From contig CAJFTG010000005.1 in NCBI GenBank assembly GCA_904419875.1, forward strand, positions 31,230 to 95,229: 64,000 nucleotides of DNA, read 5' to 3'. Below, piece by piece: positions 55,962 to 64,000 of the stretch (its first letter is position 1; the number at the start of each line of letters is the position of its first letter). The stretch is from Candidatus Avimonas caecicola (GTDB lineage Bacteria > Bacillota > Clostridia > Oscillospirales > Acutalibacteraceae). Both the position numbers and the translations under genes were made by a program. The notes under the pieces are model-generated. The model was not told the origin of the DNA. It saw only the letters and a program-made list of their open reading frames with translations, and made no database searches.

Positions 55962-57059
55962 TCAAATGACCTCCAGATAATCCTTATCCGGCAGGGGCGG
56001 GAAAGCAGCGTGCGGCAGGGTCTGGTACCAGAACGCCACCGACGCAATATCGTCCTGCAGGGGCAGATACCGTCCTCCCTCCCGCCAGCCGAGCGCCTGG
56101 ATGGTGACCCGCAGCCCCTCTGTAAAACGGATAGGGTCGGTAATATGCCAGCGGTACAGCCCAAAGCGCATCTGGCTGCTGTACAGCTTGTTGGGCGTAA
56201 TCACCTGGTGCAGGCCCGAATACGGGGTGGTAAAGGCAGCGTACGAGTCATGGGTAAGGGGGGTTTCAAAATTGTACGACCCACAGAAATAGTCTTCCGT
56301 CCCTGTCCCGCAGATGGTGGGATACTCGGTATCGCCGTCCATATAGAACTTGATCTCCCCTTCGCCCCACCATCCGCTATTGTGAACGCCCCAGGCCATA
56401 TAGGTGCCGACATAATGCCCGCGGCCCTTCACGCCGTCCAGAATGGCATAAACCCCTTTATAAGGCAAAGGGTTGACGCGGCGGAACTGCGCGTGGAAAT
56501 AGGCGCAGTCCGCCGGAACCTCCGTCAGTGCGTAATCGATCTGATAGTAATAAGTAACGGTCTCCTCCGACCGGTTTTCCAGCGTCATCCGGCACCGTTT
56601 GCGGAAAGGCATCGACCAGTAGCAGTTGAACGCGCTCCCCGGATTGACGCATACAGCCAGGGAAGAAAGCTGCGCGTATTGGTTCCAGCCGGAGCAGAAG
56701 AAATCCCCCACCGGACATTCGACCGAAGGCGCTTCCTCGCCATCCCAATAAATCCGGAGGATCACGTTGCGCCACCTGCCCGTCGGCGTCATCCAGATAT
56801 GTTCAATGACGCCCGGCCCTTCTATATCCGCAATGGCGAAGGTGCTACCTGCCTCAATATGGATATACGGATTGACCTTCCAGCCTTTTCCCAAGTTCCG
56901 GGCGGCCTGCTGCGCCACGCCGTCCGCCAACTCGCAGCGGGCGCCGCCGCCGGGTTTTCCGGTAAAGTTCTCCGGGGAAATCGACCGGCTTTTCGCATCA
57001 GACAGCCTGGATAAATCGCTCAGTCCGTTAATCATGCCATGAAAACCCACCATTGTCAC
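55962..57059 (-). CDS. DUF2961 / GH172-family protein
   Basis: ORF 365 aa; GPGVIEHIWMTPTGRWRNVILRIYWDGEEAPSVECPVGDFFCSGW, GEGEIKFYMDGDTEYPTICGTGTEDYFCGSYNF. Confidence 0.92.
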   Translation of the reverse strand: MTMVGFHGMINGLSDLSRLSDAKSRSISPENFTGKPGGGARCELADGVAQQAARNLGKGWKVNPYIHIEAGSTFAIADIEGPGVIEHIWMTPTGRWRNVILRIYWDGEEAPSVECPVGDFFCSGWNQYAQLSSLAVCVNPGSAFNCYWSMPFRKRCRMTLENRSEETVTYYYQIDYALTEVPADCAYFHAQFRRVNPLPYKGVYAILDGVKGRGHYVGTYMAWGVHNSGWWGEGEIKFYMDGDTEYPTICGTGTEDYFCGSYNFETPLTHDSYAAFTTPYSGLHQVITPNKLYSSQMRFGLYRWHITDPIRFTEGLRVTIQALGWREGGRYLPLQDDIASVAFWYQTLPHAAFPPLPDKDYLEVI

Positions 57060-57065
57060 GTCTCC

Positions 57066-59156
57066 CTATTTTTCCAAAAATGTAATGTGATTAAACGCTG
57101 CGGTGCCGCCCGAAACGTATAGCCCGCAGCAGCCGGCGTAATGGCCTGGCTGCATGGGACGCGAAACGTCCAGTTCCAGCACCGTTTCGCCGTTGATGCT
57201 CACCGTAAGGCGATCATCCTGCATATGCACCGCCAGCCGCACGGCCTTCCCTAAAGAAAGCGGATACGGGCAGGATGCCTGCCTGCGCAGCTGCGCGACC
57301 CGGGTATAAAGTCCGATTTCCCCGTTTTCCGGTTCCAAAAGGATATGGTAGCCTGCCAGTTCGTCCCCGTGATCGTTAACGATCATGCGGCCCCGGCAGA
57401 CCAGGCCGGCCCGGGCTGCCCCCTGCAAAACGATTTCCGCTTCCAGAACTCCATTCCTCCAGCCCCCCGGCAGTTCCACATAGCCCGGACGCGCAGGTTC
57501 GTCGTGAAGGGAAATCCCCCCGCCGAGGCACGCCTCCCACCAACCGGTCAGGATTCGCATTGTTTCAGCCAGGGGCGAGTTCAGCGTCTCCGCCGCTGCT
57601 TTGATCGGGGAATCCATCATCCGGTCCTCATAGGCGGACAGGGCGCTGAGCAGCACACCGTCGGTGGCCAGGAACGATTCTGCCGACTGCCACTGGTCCG
57701 GGTATTCGAAAACGGTTTTATCCTTGAAAACATACCCGTTCGGGACGCTCTGCCAGTATGGATTGCGCATGTGGAAAGACCATTCGGTCCATGCTTTCGC
57801 ATGGCGGTACGGGCCGTTGGCAATCATTGCCGCCGCTTCGTACTCCTTTTCTGCCGGCGGGTTTGCCACCGCCCAGCGGGGCAGCCCGGGGTTGAGCCCG
57901 CACATCCAGCCGATGCCGCCGGAGGCAACCGCCTCCAGGCTTTCGTCTCCCGTAATATCCATGATGTTCAGCGCATCGTACGCCGTGTTCACCACCAGGC
58001 TGTTGAAGAAATGCCGAATCCCCCACAGATTCCCGGATCCTTCCGGTTCCCTGTCCATATGTTCCCACTGCTCCCGCGCCTGGTTTCCTCCGGGCAGAGA
58101 GGGCATAATGCGGAAAGCGTTTCCGTCCCGGATAGGATAAAGCACCTCCTTTGCCAAGCGGAAGGCAAACGCTTTCCAGCGCGGCGCATCGGGATGCTCC
58201 GGAAAGTCTCGCAACATCATGGCGAGTCCCTCGGTTATCGGGGTGGCAAAACGCAGGCCCTCGAATAGGGTAAAGGTTTTGCATTGGCAGTTCAGAGACC
58301 GAACCGCCTTATCCAGCCAATCCTGTTCCCCCGTGATTCGGTGCATGCGGTAATAAATGGGAACGGCGCCTCCGTCCATGCCTTCCTCATTATAGCCGGC
58401 GCGTTCCAAATATACTACAGAAACTTTTATTTGCTGCAAAAACGTTTCGTTTTTCCTATGGTCCCCGCCAAACAGATCCCAATAAGACAGCATCCCCATC
58501 ACGGACCAATAGGAATTATGGATACCGGGGTTGGCGTCCGCCTGGAACCGCCGCGGCCAGGAATGGGCGATCTCCCCGCTCTCCTGCCACAAATCCCGCA
58601 GGTAGACGAAGGCCACGTCCATGGCGCGGCGCAGCCGCCCTCTTTCCCAGCGGCTGAGGGCTTTTTCCCGCCTTCTCCAATAATCCGCCAAGCCGTAAAG
58701 ATACCGCCCATGGGAAAAACTCTCCCCCATTTCGGTGTTGCAGTCGTAATACCCGCCCCCGTCGGTATACGAGGCGTATCGGGATTCCGCATTATAAAGG
58801 GAAAGCCCTTTCAGAATCTTTTCATGGAACAGCCCTTCGGCAATGGGAAAAGGAAGAGAGCGCAACCGTTCGGCCTCCTCTGCCCCGTCTTCCGGCGCCA
58901 CTATCAATTGGTAAGTGCCTTCTTCGGTCACATCGCTGAAATCCATTTCCCACAGTGTCAGCCCAAAGGAGAGTCCGCGATAAAGGGGAGTGCCTTTCCA
59001 CACTATTTTTTCGTTCTTCATCAGGACGGCCGAGCAGCGGCGGATCTCCTCCTCTTCCCCGGCGCCCTCCATGCGGCGGATCAGGGCGCGTTTGGTCTGT
59101 TTGGGATAATACCCCACCGTGCTATATAAAAGGCGGTACGCGTCAGCAATCGGCAT
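57066..59156 (-). CDS. GH9-like protein (N-terminal Ig-like plus alpha-helical barrel) with C-terminal beta-sandwich domain
   Basis: ORF 696 aa; GGYYDCNTEMGESFSHGRYLYGL, SHSWPRRFQADANPGIHN-like region, C-terminal LTVSINGETVLELD. Confidence 0.7.
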   Translation of the reverse strand: MPIADAYRLLYSTVGYYPKQTKRALIRRMEGAGEEEEIRRCSAVLMKNEKIVWKGTPLYRGLSFGLTLWEMDFSDVTEEGTYQLIVAPEDGAEEAERLRSLPFPIAEGLFHEKILKGLSLYNAESRYASYTDGGGYYDCNTEMGESFSHGRYLYGLADYWRRREKALSRWERGRLRRAMDVAFVYLRDLWQESGEIAHSWPRRFQADANPGIHNSYWSVMGMLSYWDLFGGDHRKNETFLQQIKVSVVYLERAGYNEEGMDGGAVPIYYRMHRITGEQDWLDKAVRSLNCQCKTFTLFEGLRFATPITEGLAMMLRDFPEHPDAPRWKAFAFRLAKEVLYPIRDGNAFRIMPSLPGGNQAREQWEHMDREPEGSGNLWGIRHFFNSLVVNTAYDALNIMDITGDESLEAVASGGIGWMCGLNPGLPRWAVANPPAEKEYEAAAMIANGPYRHAKAWTEWSFHMRNPYWQSVPNGYVFKDKTVFEYPDQWQSAESFLATDGVLLSALSAYEDRMMDSPIKAAAETLNSPLAETMRILTGWWEACLGGGISLHDEPARPGYVELPGGWRNGVLEAEIVLQGAARAGLVCRGRMIVNDHGDELAGYHILLEPENGEIGLYTRVAQLRRQASCPYPLSLGKAVRLAVHMQDDRLTVSINGETVLELDVSRPMQPGHYAGCCGLYVSGGTAAFNHITFLEK

Positions 59157-59273
59157 AGAAACCCGTTCCTTTCCCGAAATGTTATTTCATTTTAAAAGCA
59201 AAGGACGGGCCGGCTTCCTATGCTGCACGGAGAACCCGCCCGCCCCTCTCCTCCTTTCGAAGCGGCTCGTCCG

Positions 59274-60632
59274 TTAACCGATTAAACGTTGTGTACGGCG
59301 GGCAAGATCTGAGATACGAACCATACCGAACCCATCCACCCCGGATTTTATCGTATCCCGGAGGGGATCGATCCATTTTGCCGGCAGCGCTTCCTTGCCG
59401 AGCGCCACCCCGAGAACGGAACCGACAGTTGCCCCATTGCAGTCGGTGTCAAACCCGGTCTCCACCGCCATGCCGATGCTCCGTTCAAAATCGCCTTCCC
59501 CAAACAGGAGAGACGCGGTCACAATCATGGCGTTCGAATTGGTGTGGGTCCAATCATGCGGGTTGTTTTCATTGTACCGCGTGCAGATTTCCTTCAGAGC
59601 CTGCGCGCCGTCCATGCCTCGGTCCTTCCACTCCAGAACCCGGTGGATCTCCTCATACAGGCGGCTGGTATGGGGGATTTCCCCCAGCCCCGCCTCGACA
59701 ATGCCGCGGACACTGTCGGTAACGAAGGCTGCAGCAATCATCGCTGCAGCGAACATTTCCCCGTAAATCCCGTTCTTCACATGGGAGATGCTGGCATCCC
59801 GCCAGGCCATCTCCGCCGCTTTCTCCGGGCAGCCCGGATTAACGTATCCGAACAAATCCCCACGGATCTGCGCGCCGATCCATTCTCGGTAGGGGTTGCA
59901 GAAGGTTGCCGATTCATGCGGGAGCCGCAGGGCGGCCAGGTTGCGGTAAGCCACCCGTTCCGCCGTGCAGGTGTGGAAAAGGGGCAAGTTTGCCAGCCAG
60001 CACTCGGCCACGTCCTCCGGCGTGAAATCCCTCCCATAGGTTTCCAGCAGCTTCAGGGCGATAATGGTGTAATTGGTGTCGTCGTCTTCCGGCATATACT
60101 GAACGTTATTAATCCAATTGATGTGATCGCTGCCGTATACATGCCCCTCGTCGGTGACGCCGTATTTGTCCCGGATTTCCTTCGGGATGTTCGAGGAGAT
60201 ATAATACTGAATCGGATAGTTCCCCGTCTCCTTCAAAAGCCCGACAATCCGTTCCTGCTTCCATCCTTCCACCGGCTGCCCCAGCAGGCAGCCAGCGCTC
60301 CGTCCCAGCCAGCCGCCCCAGATTTTATCCTGGAGCGCCTCCCCTTCTGGTACGCCGTCCGGCGGGGCGGCAGGGCAACGGAGCGTCCGGATCGCTTCCA
60401 GCTCGTCCGGCTCCTGGTAGGGATAGTTTTCCTTGAACGGCAACTGCTGCATTTTCTCGTAAAACGCACGGGCGGCTTCTTCCCGCCGGGGATCCGATAC
60501 CGGCAGGTTCCGGATTTTTTCCGCTTCCGTCTCAAAGCCGGCGACGTCCTTCCCTTCTTCCCGGCACTGCTGCAGTTCGAAATGCAGATCGTCCGCGCAG
60601 CGCATCCATGGCTGATGAATAAACATATGCAA
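59274..60632 (-). CDS. ADP-ribosylglycohydrolase-family protein
   Basis: ORF 452 aa; DKIWGGWLGRSAGCLLGQPVEGW, PEDDDTNYTIIALKLLE, GFDTDCNGATVGSVLGVALG. Confidence 0.9.
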   Translation of the reverse strand: MHMFIHQPWMRCADDLHFELQQCREEGKDVAGFETEAEKIRNLPVSDPRREEAARAFYEKMQQLPFKENYPYQEPDELEAIRTLRCPAAPPDGVPEGEALQDKIWGGWLGRSAGCLLGQPVEGWKQERIVGLLKETGNYPIQYYISSNIPKEIRDKYGVTDEGHVYGSDHINWINNVQYMPEDDDTNYTIIALKLLETYGRDFTPEDVAECWLANLPLFHTCTAERVAYRNLAALRLPHESATFCNPYREWIGAQIRGDLFGYVNPGCPEKAAEMAWRDASISHVKNGIYGEMFAAAMIAAAFVTDSVRGIVEAGLGEIPHTSRLYEEIHRVLEWKDRGMDGAQALKEICTRYNENNPHDWTHTNSNAMIVTASLLFGEGDFERSIGMAVETGFDTDCNGATVGSVLGVALGKEALPAKWIDPLRDTIKSGVDGFGMVRISDLARRTQRLIG

Positions 60633-60746
60633 TCCTCTCCCTTTTTCAGTACCGGCGTTTCCCTTGAAAAAACGCCGGAAATCGTATAAACTGAAGGTGA
60701 ACCCTTTTCTGCTAAAAAGTTACTCTGTAAACTGGAGGAAACTTCT

Positions 60747-61619
60747 GTGAAGGCTTCTTACTGGTCGCCATATGTCCGCTATGCCTGCGACAGCTATGTC
60801 CATTCCCCCTATGCGTTGACAGACCGTATCATTTTCGACTACGAACTGCTTTACGTCAAGGAAGGCGAAATCGCCCTTACTCTCGGGGGGGACACTTTTA
60901 CAGGCAAACCCCGCGACCTTTTTCTTCTATGCCCTGGAGAGCGGCATAGCATCGACTTTCACCCGCCTTATGTACGGCAGCCGCACGTTCATTTCGACCT
61001 GTTCTATCAGGAAGACAGCCCGGAAGTGCCGGTGAACCTGAAGTCGTTTGCCAAAATCACCCCGGTGGAACGGCAGATGGTGCGTAAGCACCGGCCGGAT
61101 CTCTTTCCCGTCCCCTTTCCCACGGTGATCCATCTGCGGAATACCGCGGCGTTTGAATCGATCCTGTTTGAAATCATCACTACCTTTGAGCAAAACCCGC
61201 CGTATGCCGAGCTGGAACTCAAAGGGTTGATGCTGAACCTGCTCGTCTGCCTGTCGCGGGAAATCTACTGGATCAACAATCCGGACTGGTACAAGCACGT
61301 TAATCTCATCACCGAGATCGGACAGTATCTTGCCGCTAACACCAATCGGGAAATCTCACTGGACGAACTGGCCGCCCAGTTCAACATCAACAAGTATTAC
61401 CTCATCCGCCTGTTCAAGGGAAACTATCAGGAACCTCCCATCCATTTTCACCTGAAGAAGCGGCTGGAAGCGGCCAAGCAGCTGTTGCAGTTTACCAACT
61501 TCTCCATCACCGAAGTGGCCGAAAAGACCGGATTCCCCTCCATCCATACCTTCTGCCGTTCCTTTAAGCGCATCGAAGGGATGTCCCCAAAGCAGTTCCG
61601 TGAACACGGATATTTATGA
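60747..61619 (+). CDS. AraC family transcriptional regulator
   Basis: ORF 290 aa; ISLDELAAQFNINKYYLIRLFKGNYQEPPIHFHLKKRLEAAKQLLQFTNFSITEVAEKTGFPSIHTFCRSFKRIEGMSPKQFREHG. Confidence 0.93.
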   Translation: MKASYWSPYVRYACDSYVHSPYALTDRIIFDYELLYVKEGEIALTLGGDTFTGKPRDLFLLCPGERHSIDFHPPYVRQPHVHFDLFYQEDSPEVPVNLKSFAKITPVERQMVRKHRPDLFPVPFPTVIHLRNTAAFESILFEIITTFEQNPPYAELELKGLMLNLLVCLSREIYWINNPDWYKHVNLITEIGQYLAANTNREISLDELAAQFNINKYYLIRLFKGNYQEPPIHFHLKKRLEAAKQLLQFTNFSITEVAEKTGFPSIHTFCRSFKRIEGMSPKQFREHGYL

Positions 61620-63620
61620 CGGCAGCCCTTCATGCGCCCGAATGCGCAGATACGCTTCCGCCGACGCGCCGTTCCCCCAGTCATAAATCGTGAATTCACC
61701 GATCCCTTCCCCGTCGGCGTCGGTTTTTCCGCCATGTCCGTAATTCTCCATCATAAACCCATAGTCCTCTTCACCGAGAAAGGGCCACCGCTTTTTCCAC
61801 ATGGCCGTCGTCTGCGGGTTTTCCGGGCAGAACATCATGGTGAACGCTGCGCGCAGGGCGGCATATCCCCGTTCGATATATTCCGTTTCCCCCAGAGCAC
61901 AGCCATACTGGAGGATGCATTCCGCAAACAGGCTCTGTCGGGAATCGTTCAGCTCGCCGTCGCAGTTCATGACGCCGAACCCGCCGATCACCGGGATCGG
62001 CGCCCACGCCTGCTGGAAGGAACTCTGCGTCATCAGCAATTCGTCCAGGCAGCGCCGCCCGTGACAGAGATATGCGCCGTCCTGCGTCGTTTTCCACGCG
62101 GCGAACAGCGCAGAAGCCATATAATACATGGAAAGGTTGCACTGCTTATATATCCGGTTGCGCTCCACCCGCCGGCCGGGAAGGAAATCGCAACCATACC
62201 GGCAGCAGGACCAGTATGTTTCGAAGTCTTCCCATCGGCCATCGTACAAGATTTCCTTTATCAGAATATCGATACACCGCAGCGCCGCGTCCCGATACGC
62301 GGCGTTTTTGGTTATCCCGTACAATTCCAGCAGGAACAGCGCCGAAGCAGCCGACTCCGGCGATTGACGCAACGGCTCGAGAAGCCGGCCTTCCCTGTCA
62401 ATCCAGGCGGGGAAATACCCCTTGGCATCCTGGAGGGAAAGCAGGCGGCCGGCATAGGCTTCGGCATACCGCAGGAGGCGCTCATCTTGTTCCAGTTCCC
62501 GGTGCCAGCGAAGCATATGCAGCGCCGTCCAGCTCATGTCCAGAATATGGCGGGGGGAAGCGGCCAAATCCCAGGTGAACGGGTTGCGGTTGCTGTTCCC
62601 CAGAAACGCATCCTCCCAGGAACCGGAAACGACAACCTCTTTGCCGTCCCTGATTTCGGTCCGGTTGCGGGTGGCGATTACCCCGTCGAACAGCCCGTCC
62701 TCCTGCGGGAAGGAAATAGCCAGTTCCTTGGTCATCCGGGCTTTTTCCAGCAGTCCCGCGTTTCCTGTGCGTTCGGCGTAGCGGTACACCCCCATCGCGG
62801 AACGCAGGGAGCAAAACCACGCCTGATTCCAGATAGACAGTTCTTCCCGCACGGAGGGAGGCCCGGGATAATTGGGACTTTGGAACACGGTGACAATAAA
62901 CGCCGGCGCGCCCACCCGCCGGCCGTTCCAGGAAAATTCCTGCCAGACCGCGTCCTTCCAGCTGGAGAAGGCCCAATGATATACCCGTTCCACATAAGCG
63001 TCCAGCGTATCGAGGGCGGGCAGGCAGCCGGTCTGTTTGCTTCCATAACGATCCCAATAATACCGGAGTACCCGGCGGAAGGGATTATGGACTTCCTCTT
63101 CCGCGGTTTGCAGCAGCAAAACCACCGAAAAGCGGAACTCCCCCTTGGGAAGTACGGCGCCGGGCGTGCGCCGGAACAACACATGCCCGTACACCTCGGT
63201 GTTGGAAACGCCGAAAGCCATGACGTCGTTTTGTGCGTCCAGGTCCATTCCAACCCGGAAGGCCCCTCCCCTGTTTCCGTCCACCGGGGGCAGGGCGGTC
63301 AGCACCCCGCCGGTCCCCCCTATCATCAACGCCGGGGTGCGGAAGACATGCATGTCCACCACGTCCCCCTCCTTCGGGGTAAGATGGGGAGTCCAGTAGA
63401 AGGAAGGCGAAAACGCCGGACGCAGCCGGATGCCCCACGCATCCACCGGCGTATCCTGCGGCAGCACGGCCGACAGTGTCAGGGTGTACTCGTCCGGCGC
63501 AGAAGCGGTCAGCCCGGCGGAAATCTCCACGCCGGGAAGGGGATCCCATTCTACGCTGTGGAGCAGTTTCCGGCAGGACACAGGAATGCGCTCGGGAGGC
63601 AGTGATGCGGTCATAAGCAA
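61614..63620 (-). CDS. Putative (alpha/alpha)6-barrel glycosidase-like protein, unassigned family
   Basis: ORF 668 aa; helical-barrel style segments (WNQAWFCSLRSAMGVYRYAERTGN, SWTALHMLRWHRELEQDERLLRYAEAYAGRLL); no signal peptide. Confidence 0.6.
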   Translation of the reverse strand: MLMTASLPPERIPVSCRKLLHSVEWDPLPGVEISAGLTASAPDEYTLTLSAVLPQDTPVDAWGIRLRPAFSPSFYWTPHLTPKEGDVVDMHVFRTPALMIGGTGGVLTALPPVDGNRGGAFRVGMDLDAQNDVMAFGVSNTEVYGHVLFRRTPGAVLPKGEFRFSVVLLLQTAEEEVHNPFRRVLRYYWDRYGSKQTGCLPALDTLDAYVERVYHWAFSSWKDAVWQEFSWNGRRVGAPAFIVTVFQSPNYPGPPSVREELSIWNQAWFCSLRSAMGVYRYAERTGNAGLLEKARMTKELAISFPQEDGLFDGVIATRNRTEIRDGKEVVVSGSWEDAFLGNSNRNPFTWDLAASPRHILDMSWTALHMLRWHRELEQDERLLRYAEAYAGRLLSLQDAKGYFPAWIDREGRLLEPLRQSPESAASALFLLELYGITKNAAYRDAALRCIDILIKEILYDGRWEDFETYWSCCRYGCDFLPGRRVERNRIYKQCNLSMYYMASALFAAWKTTQDGAYLCHGRRCLDELLMTQSSFQQAWAPIPVIGGFGVMNCDGELNDSRQSLFAECILQYGCALGETEYIERGYAALRAAFTMMFCPENPQTTAMWKKRWPFLGEEDYGFMMENYGHGGKTDADGEGIGEFTIYDWGNGASAEAYLRIRAHEGLPS

Positions 63621-63650
63621 TCTCCTTTTCCGGTTGAAGCAAATCCCATA

Positions 63651-64000
63651 TCAGAAGCGGCCGTATTGATCGATCGCATCCTCCATAATGTCCAAACTTT
63701 CCTGGGTATAGGGCATGCTCTGATCCGGGCCGCAGATGTAGCCGCCCTCGCTTCCCAGGATGCGGATTTTGTTTTTGACCTCGTTTTGGATTTCCTCCTT
63801 ATCCCCCCGCAGCAAGATTTCGGAGCTGATCCCGCCCTGTAGCGCCATCTTCCCCTGGGTCTTCTTCCGTATCAATTCCAGGTCGTTGGCTGTGGACTGG
63901 AGAGGATTCAGGATATCTACCCCCAGGTCCATGAAGATATCCAGAATCTCTTCGATGTGCCCGCAGGAATGGAAATCGATAATCACATTCTTGTCCGCAT
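63651..64000 (-). CDS. Uroporphyrinogen decarboxylase (URO-D)-family protein, C-terminal part, continues past window end
   Basis: Frame stays open to 64000: ...ADKNVIIDFHSCGHIEEILDIFMDLGVDILNPLQ...KMALQGGISSEILLRG. Confidence 0.85.
   Translation of the reverse strand, partial: ADKNVIIDFHSCGHIEEILDIFMDLGVDILNPLQSTANDLELIRKKTQGKMALQGGISSEILLRGDKEEIQNEVKNKIRILGSEGGYICGPDQSMPYTQESLDIMEDAIDQYGRF

Overview
The window looks like a GC-rich, endospore-lineage Firmicutes (Clostridia-type) chromosome dominated by carbohydrate-uptake and degradation loci. Main blocks: (1) ~1-16.6 kb, minus strand: DUF4838 protein, AraC regulator, a very large solute-binding-protein fusion, three sugar-type ABC permeases with no ATPase, an NHL/TPR/YIP1 membrane protein, a DUF5696 protein, and three secreted beta-sandwich-like surface proteins. 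The largest of these (1-2133, cut by the window edge) is absent from the supplied ORF track. (2) ~17-24 kb: Gfo/Idh/MocA oxidoreductase, BofA and YaaL-like proteins, YgjP-like metallopeptidase, SIR2 deacylase, and a radical SAM DNA-repair-type protein. (3) ~24-33.4 kb: sucrose/fructan locus (fructokinase, LacI regulator, GH32, two permeases, binding protein, sucrose phosphorylase) with readable promoter/operator sites. (4) ~33.7-50 kb: housekeeping and accessory genes (DUF1858, TrmK, SGNH hydrolase, DUF5655, ABC-F, YdjG/YdjI-like pair, GNATs, YfhO, NUDIX, D,D-carboxypeptidase). (5) ~50-55.9 kb: gene-poor segment plus a divergent MFS/MerR pair. (6) ~56-64 kb: AraC-associated locus with GH172/DUF2961, GH9-like, ADP-ribosylglycohydrolase-family, (alpha/alpha)6-type and URO-D-family proteins. 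Two decayed IS200/IS605-type left ends are recognisable. The most unusual non-genic signal is a recurrent set of degenerate tandem repeats, mostly with an exact 10-bp period and different unit sequences at each site, in several intergenic regions, three of them next to polypurine/polypyrimidine tracts. No rRNA, tRNA or CRISPR array was found. All assignments come from reading the sequence; no database search was run.
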